From: Clostridiaceae bacterium
GTDB lineage: Bacteria > Bacillota > Clostridia > Christensenellales > CAG-917
Direction: 5' to 3'
NCBI GenBank assembly: GCA_031289315.1
Contig: JAITPR010000031.1
Span: 1-64,000, forward strand
Length of the DNA: 64,000 nucleotides
Position numbers and translations under genes: made by a program. A model generated the notes under the pieces. It worked only from the letters and a program-made list of their open reading frames with translations, ran no database searches and was not told the origin of the DNA. Shown piece by piece: positions 33,501 to 48,500 of this stretch (within the stretch, counting starts at the first letter, position 1; each line of letters starts with the position of its first letter).

Positions 33501-36500
33501 CGAACAACAAAGGGATACGGACGGCACGCGGCAATATATAAGTTTTGTCAAAGAGGACTCCGGCACCTACACGGTTAAGGGTAAGGTTTACCCCGCCGAT
33601 CCGGAACTTGCTTCGATTTTCGGTTTTGTCGGTTACGGCACCGAGCAGGTATACGTACTGGCGATTGATTTGCCGCGCGTAAAAATTCCCGGTTCCAGCC
33701 CTGAAAGCTTTTACGAGAATATGGACATATTGGTTACGGGCGCGCCGTACGGCGTTTGGGATAATGTCGTTTACGTCAATGTCTCCAATCCGGCTAACTC
33801 TGCGTTTTCGATAAGCTATACGACCAGCGGAGTGAGAAAAGATCTCGCCTTTGAACTTGACGCTACCGAATTCGACAGACAAACAATCGAAGTCGGCACA
33901 CTTATAGAGGTTTACGGCGGCATAAATATTGATTTGGAGTTGAAATTAGAGGCTAATATCGACCTTTCCTCCGTATTGGCGGCGTTGCTTGTGCGTGAAC
34001 CCGTACAAGGCAAGATAGGAAAATCGTTTACTAATAAACTCTTATACCGTTACGACACGGCGGAAGGGAAATATGTGGTGACATCGGTGGAAGAAGCGGT
34101 TCTATATCAGACACAATATGTTAAATTGGAAGCCGACGGCTCCTTTGAAAAAATTCCCGACGGCACGTATAACTCCGCCGTCTATAAGGACACGGCTATA
34201 TACAAAGCCGGAATTTACGGTTATTCATTGAGCGCCAACAATTACGTTATAGTGGATACTTCAAAAATAGAAGGTTACCAAACTCTGTACACTACGGGTA
34301 AGCCGCAAAACGCAGACAATACCCAGTTGCTGTTAGAGGTTCGCAGTAAGAGCGCCAACGTCGTATTGTTCGGCATTTACTATGTCGGCGGTATCCTTTA
34401 TGCGGATTTATCGTCGATAGGCGTTGAGAGAGTGGCGATTTCCATTGATATAATGGATTTAGTGATAGGCTTATTGCTTGGGGAGTCTCCCGCGATAGCG
34501 GCGGCTGCCGGTGTCGGAGACATAGGCGGTGCGGCGGACGAGTTTGGCTTGACCTTCCTTGTGTTGTTATCCATACGGGACAGCGGCTTACAGCTTAGAC
34601 TGGCGGAAGGGCTTGCGGGCTTACTTTTGGAGCTTGCGGGTATAAATATTCCTTCCGTAATAGCTGAAGCCGGCATTAAAACCGAAGAAGGCGATGCCGG
34701 TGAATTTACCAAATATTACTTATCTATTGCGTTGGGACGCGACGAAACCGACGAGGTATTAAAACTTGAACTTGGCATAAACGCGCTTGAACTCGGTTTC
34801 ACCGCGCGCAACATTTCCCGCCGTTCCTTCGGTTCGGACTATTCTGCGGTCAACATGTCTGCGGAGGGCAAGGGAATTGCCGGTATTTATCTTGAAGCGT
34901 CCGCTTACATCTCGTTTGAAGCGGATCGGTACGCGAATCCCGACGATATGGAATGGAACGTGGGCGAATGGGGCTTGCAGGATGTGTTGGTGGCGCTTTT
35001 GAACGACTCCTTGACGACCGATCCCAATGCGTTGCTACAGCTCACCGGGGACAGTCTATCCTCATTTATATCTAAACTACTGATAGAATATCAGCTTTTG
35101 AATTCAATCGATGCGGCGCTCGGTATAAGATTGGCGCTTGACGTGCGCATCAATCCCAACGATTACACCTCATACGATGTCGGCAAGCACGGCGCGGTTT
35201 ACTTGAAAACAGAAAAAGGCTATCTGATACACTACGTTGACGGAGTAACCGCGGCGGATGTGGCGGTGCTTTCAAGAGGCGGAGCGTTTTATTATAATAC
35301 GGCGACTACCGGTCCGCAGACGTTTAGAAGCGCTACTGCGGAAGAAATAGCCGCAAGATTGACGGTATTTACGCTGAAAGCGAGTGAAGCGGGAGACGGC
35401 ACGGGGCTTTGGGAATACGTGAACGGCGAATACAAGGCGTTTACGGGTACCCCTGCGGACGGAGTTACCTATTACACAAGCGTTATAGCGACCAATGCGG
35501 AGATAAGCGTCGGAACGGGCTTGTACTTCTTTAAAGAAAACACTGATTCGGACGGCAATGTAACCGTAGATAAGGGATACTTAGTATCGGGTACAGCGGC
35601 GAGAGTTTTACAAACGCAAACGCTTGCCGCGGCTCTCTACTCCGCCGATATGCGTCCGGCAACGGAAAACGAATGTTATTCATCCGATAAAATATGGGTG
35701 GAAAAAGACAAATTAATCACACAGCATGATGTGGTTGAGCACGGCATCTTAGCGTATCAGACGGAACAAGGCAAGATTTTGTATATAAGAGCGTATGACT
35801 CCGTTTTAGAAGCGACGGTTTACCATCCCGCGCGCGCCGAAGAAATTTCAGCGTTCTACCGCGATATGGACAACGAAACGCTTAAGCTTTACGTGAAAAG
35901 CGACCTCCTTGACGGTAGCCCCGTCAGTGCGGACGGATATTCGGAATATGTTCCCGCCAAACACGGCATTGTGGCGCTTGCGGCGGGCGACGGCTCCGCG
36001 TTGTACTATTACGACGCGGCGACACGCATGTTGACCGTGGCTACCTTAGAGCAGACTATACGCGGACTTAACCTCTACGTACAACGCGGCTACGACATAA
36101 ATTACATATTAACGCACAGCGATATAGCCATAGAAATCTATAACGGCAAGTACGGCACCGGCGAGAAAATAATCGGCGTATACCTGTTCTACGACGGTGA
36201 CAACGTGTTAGGAAAGCCGCTGAATTCCGTTTATATCGACCTTGATACGTCGTTTGCAAACGGCGTCAAGTTAAAGGTTGACGGCGTTGCCTTAGGCGAT
36301 CTTTTAGGCTTCTCTTACGACGAAAGCGAAACGGTCATATCCGCCGGCACCTACGCCATATCCTCGGCTGCGGCGAAGGACGAAGAATACAAAGAAAACC
36401 CGAACGGCACATATGAAACGGTGTTCGGCGTTATAAACGGCGCGATACGTTCGTTATCATTGTCAAACGAAGCCGTTTCGATTAACTTGCAGGAGAACAT

Positions 36501-39500
36501 TTTAAACGAGCTTTTACCGCTTTTGTTCGGCGATATGCTTACGGACGCTATGAAGCAAAATCTTGACTTACCGGGCTTAGACGGCGATAAGAGTTATCTG
36601 CGGTATAACCTTGCGGCTAAGGAGTTGCAGATATCGCTTGCGGTGTCGCCGTTTGCCATAGGGATAGGCTTGGGCGGCTTACGAGTAAGCTTTGCTTCGC
36701 CCGGAATAGCCGGTGTAAACCGTGACGAATATTCGTCTCTACAAGACTTGTCGGAAATTTCGCTCACCTTGCGTGCGGAATTGCGCGTGGATCTCTACCG
36801 CAAGACCGTTCCCGTCGGCGACATAGTCGGCTCCTTCGTGTCGGATTTGGCGCTTGCGTTTAACCTTGACATAGAGGAAGATTTATATATCGACCTAGCG
36901 CTTTTGGTGGAAGCCAACCTGGACAAAAACAATATCGTTGCAAACGAATTGTTGATAGAATTAATCGATGTCAAGAACCACGATACGGTGCTGTTCGGCT
37001 TATACCTTTCCGGTTCCGTTATTTACGTGGACACCGGCGCTTTAAACAGCGTACCGTTCAAGCTTGACGCGCCTGAAGAGGTCAGTTTGCTTATTGATAT
37101 GATATTCGATCTCCTCAACAATATAATTCCCGCGGGGGAGGAGGTCGGAGCGGCTCCCGCCGACGACGGGCAGGTTATCGACGGCGCGCGTATCATTTTG
37201 GAGCTTGCGGAAAAGAATATCAAGCTTACGCTTGTGCAAAACCTTTTCTACGCGCTGTTAGAGAGCTTCTTGCCTAGCATATTTGATGCCCTTACGGAAG
37301 TTTCCTACGTGGTATACGACCCGTTGGTTCACATCAACGCCAATCAATTCTACTTCTTGAACGACGAAGGCAAATACGTTGAGGACACAATCACCAACAT
37401 CCAAAACGCCGGAAAAACCGCCTACGTTACTGGCGAAGTAGGAATGCGTCCTTTCTTTGATTCCTTAGATTTGTCGCTGTCTATTGCCATAAATACCGCT
37501 GCTCCCGCAATCGACATAGCTATTACGAGTTCCGTTTTGGCGCTCCGTTTATCCGTCGGCGACCCGCAGATACAGCTTTTCCGCTCCAATCTTGTGACCG
37601 GCAGAATTTTAAACGCCGTCAAGAACGCTGAGCAATTCGTTGACTTCGGTTCCAATAAGAAGATTTACTTCGACGTAGAATTTGAGATAAGATACGACAT
37701 AGACGCCGGATACGAGCCGATTCTTTTAGATGAGGACGTACCTGCGTATGCGAAGTATACCAGCTATTTTGAATACGACCCGGTTAAACACTCCGCGCAC
37801 ACGGTATTCTATTATTTTGATACTAACATCTATAAGCGTGCGGACGGAAAGACCGCGGCGGAAGTTATTTCGACATACGGCAAGGCATACGTGCTTGTTC
37901 CGGGCAGCTACCGTCAAGACGACTACGGCGAGTATAGGTTGCGTTCGCATGACCTTTCTCCGTTAATCGGCGTCGTTGCGGGCATAGACGGTATAGACGA
38001 CACCTTAGCTAAATTAGGCTCTTTTGATTTGGGCGGCAATAGCATCAATTTAGGCTTGTTGCTTTCAGATTTGTTACAGAGGATGGGGCTTTTGGTCTAC
38101 ACTAACGACCCCGTTTCAAATGCAATAGGTGTTAAAATATCCCTTCTTGTGGACTTGGAGCCCATCCTTGCCAACGGTTTCGGCGGTATTATTGGCGCTG
38201 TAGGCGACCTGCCCGGCTTACTCACCGGTTTGCTTGGCGGTTTGGAAATAGGTATCGAATTGTCCGCAAACGGCAAGACGGTATCCGTGTTCTTAATGGG
38301 CAATACCATTTATGTCGATTTAGGCGATATAGGCGGACCGCAGTTCAAATACTCCGGTCTTGACCTTGCCGCGCTTTTATTCCCGTCCGGACTGGATAAC
38401 CCCACGGGCTACGGCGATGTAAGAGGCGACAGCGCGTTGGGAGTTTCGGAAGCTGCCGAAACCGCCGCGGATGACACCAAGACGATTGTCGAGCGCATAA
38501 TGAACGGCGCACTTGACAAGATATTTATCAACAATAAGCAGTTTGGCATTGCGTTATTGCCGCAAGCGATAGACGTAATAGTCGCGGAAGTCATGAGCAT
38601 GCTTTTGGATACCGAGCTTGAGAATACCACCGATATGTTCTTCCTCTACGACTACGAAACCGGCAAGCTGATAGGCAGGACAAGCGGTTTGTACCTTAAC
38701 TTTGAGGACGAACGCGTAGATAACCGCAACTTAACGTTAGACTTTGACGTATTTCTTACCAACGGACTTGCGGTAGGCTTCTCATTCCTTACGTATGATA
38801 TAAGCTTCGGCGGCGTCAGCAGCATTATCGACAGACAGTCCATAGCTACGCTTCCCGACCTCAAAAACCTGTTGACACAGACCATAGATTTATCAATTAC
38901 GTTGGCGCTTACTGCGGACGCCGATGGGAAGTTCGAAATTGCCGACAACACCTACACGGGTGCGCGTTACAGTTTTGATTCTTCCACGGGACGCTACGTT
39001 CCCGACAACTTCGGCGAATATAAGATGAACCCGGACGGCATAAACGAATACGACTTCACCGACGTTATAAATTCGCTTGTCAATCAGTTGATGCCGGATT
39101 TGGGACTCATATTCGGCGGTCTTAAGCTTGACGTAGGACTGTTGGAAAAGGCGTTATACGGCAGAATTTCCGCCAGTCTTAACTTAGCGGACTTCTTTGG
39201 ATTGGGCAACACGCTCACCTCCGGTTACTCCATGGTGCCGGAAGGCATTGCCTCCTCCGCGGGTGTTGCCTATTACGAAATAAGCATGTCGCCCACGGTG
39301 GATGCGGACGGCGTTGCCGGTGTAAGCTACAAAATGGTGCCGGCGGAGTTCGATTACGAGTATTACTATCTTGCGACGGCATACGACGAAAACGCGACCT
39401 ATTATTCTGTTAACGGCGTCGACGTAAGAAAGTATGATAGCATACGTGAAAGCGTCTTCAACGGCGGTGTCTATCACTTAAAGGGAAGCACCTCATTATT

Positions 39501-42500
39501 AAATCACAATGACACGACTTTTGACCCGAACGCGCTGTACTTAGATTACTCAGGCGCGGTTTTGACTGGCGTGAGAGGCTACGAATTTGTGCTTGCAGAG
39601 TTAGACTTCATGTCCGCCCAAACAGGCGATTATCATTATCCCGCGACGGGAACGGCATATTTGGCGAAAAATAACGTTACCGGTTATGTGTCTTATGCCG
39701 GAGTACTTAAACCCGACGCTACCGCGGCGGAATTTAAGAACGGGTACTCATATATAGATATAGCAAGTGTAACACTATCCCGCGCAGAAAGCGATGTCCC
39801 GTCGGATAGCGCGACTTATATCTCGTTCAACCTTGCGACGGGAACTTATGCATTGACCGCCAAGAACGATAGCGGAAGCTATGTTTTCGAGGACGGCATT
39901 GTGTATTACGATGTCACTATTATCTATGATTATTCTATAAAACCTGTGGCGTACCGCACCGGTGGTAGAGGAGCGCCGCGCTTTAAGGAAGATAGGGACT
40001 ATTTCACCGCTAGCGCAACCACCGCGTTCATGGTAGTTAAAGAGAATGAGAAATATGATTTCTATACCTCTTATTATTACTACAATGAAACGTTGAGTGA
40101 ATACATAGAAGTGCCCAAGGGCAAGTTCTTAGCGCAAAACACCGAAGACTTTAACCCTGAAACGCAATACTACACACGCGATGCCGGCGGCACCAGTGAC
40201 GGACTCTACCGCGCGCTTAATACGACGACGGTATACGACGTAATTTCCGAGGATAGTTATTTCAACGAAGAAGCGGAGTATTACGGAGTGGTAAAGGTAT
40301 ACAACGAAAAGGGCGAAGCGGTAGGGCAAAAAACCGATAAAATTTACCGTGTCGCACGTACTGATGCCGGCGGGGCAATAGTCAAGGATTCCAAAGGGGA
40401 AATCGTCTATTACTTCCGTGCGGCGCGCAAAACTCAAAGCGGCGCAGTGCTTAGGGATGCAGGCGGTAATATAATCTACGACGAGATAGCCAGCGCGTCC
40501 GTAGCCAAAGCCGAGTATTTAGGCAGGGTTAACGTGTACAACAACGCGGGCGAGATTGTCGGTTGGAAATACGACAGCGTTTACCGTGTCGCGCGTACAA
40601 ACGCCGCAGAAGAAATTATCGGTTACTATTTCCGTACGGAACGCAAAACCGCAACCGGCGTAATACTTAAGGATAAGGACGGCAACACGCTCTATGACGA
40701 GGTGTCGTTTATCATAGACACGAAAGCGGAATACTACGGCTCAATCTTCGTTGAAAGCGACCACATAGTAGCTAAAATCGGCAGAGTTTACGCCTTTAAG
40801 ATGATCTTCGACGGCACGGTTGCGTACGGCTTTGTTGCCGCGGCTGAGAACGTAAACGGAGAAACGTTAAAGGACGACGACGGAAATGTCCGCTATGAAG
40901 GTACTAGGGCATTATATACGAAGGAAATCGTAATAACAAAGGTAGCCGCCTCGGCGACTTACGACCCGTCCGTCACATATGTAAGGTATAGCAATGATGT
41001 CGGCGGGTACATGCAGATTTACGGCGCCGATGACTTCAACAGTTATTTGAATAGCGACAGACTGTACCGCTACGGCTTCGCTTCCGCGGATAACGGCACA
41101 TACTTTATTCAAGGCGACTTCGAAACGGCGAAAAACACGCTTCCCTTGTACCGTTCGTTTATAATAAGCGACCTTGCAAGCGGCAACTGGAACTCCTTAG
41201 AGCTTGCCTTGCAGCTCATGGAAAAGAACGACGAGGGCGATTACAAGGTTTTAGGCGGCATCTATTTGGTGGACGGCACCTTGTACATAGACGGCTCCGG
41301 TATATTTGAAGACCAACCCGCTCCCGCGTACGTGTCCGGCTTTGCCGACCTCATAATGGCTGCGGCAGGCGTGTCTTCGGATGCCGCGTCTACGTCTGCG
41401 GACGGCGCTTCCACGGGCGACGCGTATGTACGCGACGCATTCTTAACGCTTTTGATGAGCGACCCCTTGTATAAGCTGTCCATAACCCGTGAAATTTTGG
41501 GCTTTGTGTTCTCATACGTATTGGGCGCCGACATCACGGACATTTTAGGCTCCATGAGCATAAGCGTCGACATAGGTAAGAACGTACCCTTACAGACCAT
41601 ACAGGACATCTCGTTAGGCTTAAGCATAAATTTGGGCGCGATAGATTTGTACGCCGGTATTTCCGACATCAACATCGACTTCAAACACGGTGCTTCGTTT
41701 ATGCCCCGCGAGGTTGCGGCAAACGCGACTTCGTTCGACAAAACGATAACTTCGTTCAGCTTTAACATCGACTTACACGTGCAGATGACCTCCGGAACGG
41801 TTGATTTCGGCGGCTTATTTGCCGACCTAGTCGGCGACATTTGGGGTATCACCGCGGTGATACCGGAGGCGACCGGTTCGGAAATAAATATATCCGTGCG
41901 CGTGCTTGCGTCAATAGACTGGGGCAACTTCGCCAACACTAAGCTTGGAATAGAGGTACACGCGGTATTCGGCGACTCCACCACTAAGTGGATAGGCTTA
42001 TACTTTATCAACGACACGCTTTATATCGACTTAAGCGAGATAGGCGTTGCGCCTATAGCCGTAGGCAAGCTTACCTATGTGCCTCTGATAGACAGCCTTA
42101 CCGCCGGCGCAAACGGCGTGGGTTTCCTTAACGGCATGGGTATCGGCGAATACTTAGAAAGCCTATTAGGCGGCTATTTAGGCAGAAATACCGCAACAGG
42201 CGTGGCGTTGTCCTCCATAGATACGGAGCTTGATTACGAGCTTGACGGTATACGCATACTACTCAACGACACCGGCGTGCGCTTAGAGATAGCCAACGAC
42301 TTCTTAAGGTCGGTACTGGGCTTACTGGGCGTCAACGGACTTATCCAAAACGCAATCGACTTAGGCGCGGAGCTTAGCGTAAACGGCGACCCCTTAGAGC
42401 TTAATCTAGCGTTGGGCTTGCACGCGGACGCGGACAGCGCATTCACTTACTACGACCGCTACAGAGAGCTTTCCGCAAGCGAAAAGAGCAGCGTTGCGGA

Positions 42501-45500
42501 CGCGGACAAATACAGCGAATATTATCGCTACGAGCCTACGGAGCATGCCGGAGCGCGCGTTTTCTACGCATACGACGCGGTAAACAAAAACTACTTCCGT
42601 CTTGATACGGACAGAAAGGTATACGCAAGTACAAGAATGTACATAACGCTGTTCACACTTGTAGGTAGCGTGTACGGCGTTTACAACGACGACGGCGTTA
42701 TCGGAGATGGGTTGTATTATTACGACTACGACGAAGAGGAATATTATCTCCTGACGACGCAAGCGGAATTGAACGTGGTACCCTTGACGGTAAATGAATT
42801 TATAGTTGCTTTAGCCCTTATTTTGGACGATAACTATGTCAAAATAAACGGCAAGTTCCGTTCCGACCCGAACGGTACTCACACAAAGACTCCCGACGGC
42901 GAAAAAGAATTTATTGTCCAACTGTCCTTGCGCAACTTCGCCATAGTTTTCAGCGACAGCGATATATTCGACTTCTCGGCGTCCGGCTACACCGACTGGG
43001 AGGACATGGAATATTTAAGCATAGATTGGCGCATAGATTTTGACTATAACTTACCCGCGGTTATAACGGACTTCTCCCCCTTAGCGCAGTTGTTATTGCC
43101 GGAGCTTGCCAATCTAGTCGTACAATCCGGCGTGACCAACGCGGCGATAGACGGCGAAGGCGCTTTGATAATCAGAGCGGATATAAACATCAAATATATA
43201 ATTGATTTTGTGACGCAAATCATAGACGCTTCGAGCAAGGATGAGGACATTTTAGACTTCATACTTGACAATATCACCGACGTACTGAGCGCGCTCAATC
43301 TTGAAATCTCGTTGCACTACAACGGTAAACAGATGTTTGGTCTGTACGTCGCGGACGGCGGCATATACCTCTACTTAGAGGGGTTGGGGCTTCCCAACAT
43401 TGCGGTGGGACCCGACATGATAAAAGAAGTTCTTACCATGCTGTTACCGCTTATAACGGGAGCCGGCACGTCCTCCGACGATAGCGCGCTTTCCACTGCG
43501 GACGAGAGCGGCAACGTGTTAGGGCTTGCCTTACCGTTGGTACAAGACCCGATAATTTTACAGGCTATAAACGGTATTATAAAGGGCATTACGATTACGT
43601 CGCGCGTTACGGAACTGTTAATTAAGAACAGCTACATAAACACGGTGTTGGAATTGTTGCTTTCGGTATACGTACCGTATGATCCGGCAGTACACGGCGA
43701 GCTTGACCCGGCGGTTGCGGCGGGCAACGTCACGATTGACGGCTACACGGTTTACTATCATTCTAAGGCGGGCGACACGGACATTTACGAGCCGGCTACG
43801 GCGTCGCAGTTAAGAAATGGAGCGGATTTATTTGTCAGCCCGCGCCTTAACCTATACGACGATCACGCATTTAAGGTAGGCGCGACTTACGTTCCCTACG
43901 ACGTAGCGGTATACGGGGCAATCGACGCCACCAATCCCAACGGAAACATAACCGAAAAGGGTTACACCGTCATGTTCAAGGACCCGGCAAGAAACTACTA
44001 TGCGCCGGCTACGATAGCGGAGGTAGCCGCCGGTGACAACCTTTATGTTGCGGACGGCGACGACAGCAAGATAAGTATCAACTTTGAAGATTACAGCTAT
44101 CAGCTCATAAACTCCGAAAACTGGACGGACGGCGATAAAAAGTATTCCTACGTAGACGGAAAGGACTTTATTGAAGACCCGAACGGTGCTTACGCTAGGG
44201 TAAAAAGAGACGCGTTTGTGTCCTTTAGACTTTATATATTTGAGAGCATGGTAAACGTCAAGCTTGACATACCCGCCGTCAAGGCAAACGAACGTCTTGT
44301 GAAGCTCCCGAACGGAGCCGTATTTGAGGACTTAGTTACTCTTAAATACGAGGTTTATACCGCTACGGAATACGGCGCGGTGCAATCCGTCACGGACGCC
44401 TCCGCACAGCTTACTACGTCGTCCGGCTACAAGCTTTATTACCTTAACGCCGGCGAATATCAGCCCGCCACCGCAAGCACGCCGTCGTCGCCCTTGTATA
44501 TCAAGACGTTGAACATCGGCTTATCCTTGCAGCTTCGCGGCACGATAGAAATAAGCGCTCCGTCCGCGGGTGCTAGCGTCAAGCTAGGCGACCTATTACC
44601 GGGCTTACTGGGTGACCTCCCGACCATCTTAGGCGCGGAAGACTCCATAGACGTCACATTCTACTATGAAATTATGCTCAATGCCGGCATATCCTTAAGC
44701 CCCGACACGGGTTCCTTTAAGGTATCCGACTTTGGTTTAGCGTTGAACCTTTCTAGACAGACCGGCACGTCCGTAACTAAGTTTATAAGCTTGTATTACG
44801 ACGACAAAACTGAAGCCTTATATATTGACTTGTCTAGCTACAACGTAGGCAAGGTTGCCATAGGCGGCGTTTCCGTCCCGGAGATAATCAACGGCTTGTT
44901 GTCGCCCGACAGCAGCGCTACGGCGTCGGCTTTAGACCCGTACGAAATTCCGTACTTACTCATCGACGTGTTCACGTCGGCACTGCGCGCGGAGCTTTCT
45001 CCGAGGCTTTTACAGAGCCTGCTTAACATGCTGTTGGGAAGCGATGTAGCCTCCTACATACCACAGGTAGGCATAACCTTGCAGCTTACGGAAAGCCCGA
45101 TTACCGCCTCCATAGGTCTTGTCGTATACGGCGACGTAACGCCTCCGGGCGGCGGCGTTTCCTCCACGGGACCGATACTTAACATAGCACTCGGTTGGAA
45201 CGGCTTTGACGTAGTAGATTTCGGTTCGGATTTGAAGCTTTACGTCGACAGAGGTATCTTCGGCGCGGACGGCGACAACGACTTTGCCGACTACACGAAG
45301 CTTGCCAACCTTGACTTAGCCCCGGTGCTTGCGGGCGGTACGCTTGATATAGGCAGCTTGATAAAGATTGACCCGGACTTTGACTCCGTAGGTCTTAACT
45401 TGAGCATAGACTTAGGCTTCTCCGCCGCGCAAGGCGAGCATTCGTGGGACGACTTCTTCACGGCGCTGCTTTCCGGCAATTCCGCCGCCGCACGCTTAAG

Positions 45501-48500
45501 CGTAATAGACGGTGACAGCATAACGAGCGTGAGCTTAGATATTGAAGCGTTGATAGGCTTAAGCCGCTTGACCGACTTCTTGTTAGGTGAAACCGACGAC
45601 ATCTTGCAAGCCCTTGCGGGTACGCAGCTTAGAATAGGGTTGGTAGTGCATTACGGTGCCGGACCCAACGCGGAAAAGGTAAAAATGGTTACGCTGGTCG
45701 TCGAAATAGACGAAAACGGCGGAATTACGGTATATATCGACGCGTCCGGGCTTGTGTCGCAGACAAAGGTTTGGGACGAATATTCGGGGACATGGCTTCC
45801 CGCCGCCGATAAACTGAACTTAGGCAAATTAAAGATAGGACCGCTGTATTTAAGCAACTTTGCGTCTACTGCCGGTGCATCCTCCGCGCTTTCCTCCGCC
45901 GACGAGGTTATCAGCGACGAAAACTACGGCTTAATCGGCGAAAGCGTATACAACGTAATCAAAAACCTATTCTACAAGATAGGTTACTCCGGCAACGCGT
46001 TGGTTATCACGTTTAACAACGACCTCACCAATGCCATAGCCGGTTTAATCGGCGCGGACGAGATGACCGACGCGGAAATCCCCATAAGATTGCTTGAGCT
46101 GTCGCTAGACTTGTTCGACATAACCTTAAACGGGCGCTTAAGCTTAGACAACGAGTCCGGCAACTTCGCCGCGGAGATATTGCTTAACGTCGGTGGTTTG
46201 TCCGTGACGTTCAATAAGCTTTCCGACAACAAAACGTTGCTTCCCGAGGATGTGCGCATGTACACGACTTTGGGCGAACTGGTAATCAACTATGAGTTAG
46301 GCGCGCGTTTGGACGTCTATTCCGACAGAACCGGCAAGACCTTAGAAAGCGGCAATGTAGCCCCGCCCATGGACATTTCCGGAGTAGTGGATCTCATAGG
46401 TTCGTTGCTTGAGGGCGGAGTGCTGTTCAAGAGCCCCGTTTTCAACATACGTTCCTCCGACGACATAATAAACATGTTTACGGAGCTTAAAATAGCCTTA
46501 TACCTTGACATAAGCGACCTTGACAGCCTGCAATTCATGCTTTCGCTGTACGGCGCTACGGGCATGGGCATGTCCGCGTACATAACGGGGCAAGACATCT
46601 ATATAGATATGGAGATGTTAGGTCTTCCCATGATAAAGATAGGGAGCCTCAATGTAGGTTCGCTGTTGGAGGGCTTAATCGGCAGTTATATCGGTGTGGA
46701 TTACGGCGACAGCGCGCATGCGGCGGATTTAACATCCGCAAAATCGCTTGCGCTTAACGCCGGTACCGCCTACCTGCTTGCGTTGATGAAGCCGGAGTAT
46801 TTGGCAATAGCCATAAATACCGAGCTTATAAACGTGATACTGGGCTTCATTCTTGACCTTGCGGGAGCGGATTTAGGAGACTTCACGTTGCCCGCTTTGG
46901 GAACGCTGTCCTTAGGGCTTGATTCCGAAGGCGTATACGCGGACGGCACGGTTTACGTGTCCGGAAGCGGGTATGCGACGGCGCAGCAATTAGAAGCCGC
47001 CTCCGAACTGTTCGTCAAGGACGGCGACACATACCGTCCGGCGACCAACGCGGACTTTATTGCCGCCAAGCAGATGTATACGGGGAATATCGTCAAGGCG
47101 ACGGCGGCACAGATTGCCGAAAGCGATAGGCTGTCCGTCAACGTGACCACGGTTATAAGACCGAATTTGACGCAATTGAAAAATTATCTTGCCGACCCGA
47201 CGATAGGTACGATACACTACATCGAGCAGTCCGGAAAGGCATTCCCGGCGACCGTAGCGCAGGTAGCGGCACGCTTGTCCTTCTACGAGATAAGCACCTC
47301 CGACCCGCTCTATACCTACACGCTGGTTCCCGACCTAGGCGCGATTTACGTGACGCCCGACAGCGTATTTAAGATCTCGTTTATAGAGGCGGCGGCGGCG
47401 CAAGTCGCATACCGCGCCACGCTTACCTACGGGAACGGCGACATAGCCGGCTACTACGGTATACGCACGGTGCTTGAGGGTATCTATGCGGATACTCCGG
47501 AACCCAACACGACGATAAATTCTACGTATGTAAAGGCGACCGGAGTTCCTTCCGTAGCTAGCCCCGGTTATTATCAGCTTTTACCGCGCGAATACGCGGT
47601 AGGAAACGCCTTCATAATGCTTAACGGTTATGAAGCATACGACCCCGGGAAGACGGTATTCCGTTCCGGCAACGTTGCGGATACCTATCAACGTGTGACC
47701 TACGCTCCGGCGACAATCTTGCAACTAAGCAGCAACAACGGGCTTTACGTCAAGATTTCAGACGGCGGAACGCGTCCCTTCTTAGATTGGAAGATTTCTG
47801 AAGGCACATACGTCAGCTTGGCCCTGCAAAGCTCCGAAATTACGCGTGCTTACACCGGCTTTATGCCGCAGTTAATGAAGGACTACGAGCCTGCGAACAG
47901 CGCCGGCAAGGACGTCTATTATCTTGAAGACGACGGCACCACGCTTACAAAGCTCACGGCGGCGCAACTGGAAGCCTACATAAAGGACGGCAAACCCACG
48001 GGCAAGCTACGCTACAGCGACTATACGGAGGTATTCAACATAGCCGATATGACGGTTACGGCGGATACAGTAAGCCTCAACATTGAAGGCACCATAACCT
48101 TACAGACCTCCAACGTCAGCGCACTCACCGGCGACAGCGAATATGCGGACAGCTTCCAAAAATGGATATCCACACTGCTTGCGGCGCTCTTGAAGGGCGG
48201 AGTTGCCGTCAATATGGAAGAGTTTAACGAGTACATAAACGCGTTCAACATCATCTTCCCCAGCGGCATGGTAGGCTTGAACTACAACATCAGAGTTGAT
48301 TTAAAGATAGGCGCGCTTATCAACGCGTTGATTTCCGGCGGCGGCTTTGACATAGGCGTGATTTTGGACTCCGACATCTATATTGATATAGGTTACGGCG
48401 CTCCGATAAACAAGATATTGCTTTCGCTTGCCTACGTAGGCAGTGAAAAGGTTACCACCTACGTGGACACTCACGGCGTGTTGGGTACGACACCCATAGA

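Noticed and set aside
41262-42017. 251-residue open frame opposite the giant gene
   Set aside because: Antisense shadow of the repetitive coding strand, without ribosome site or family pattern. The same holds for other long antisense frames in the giant gene and guaA and galE.
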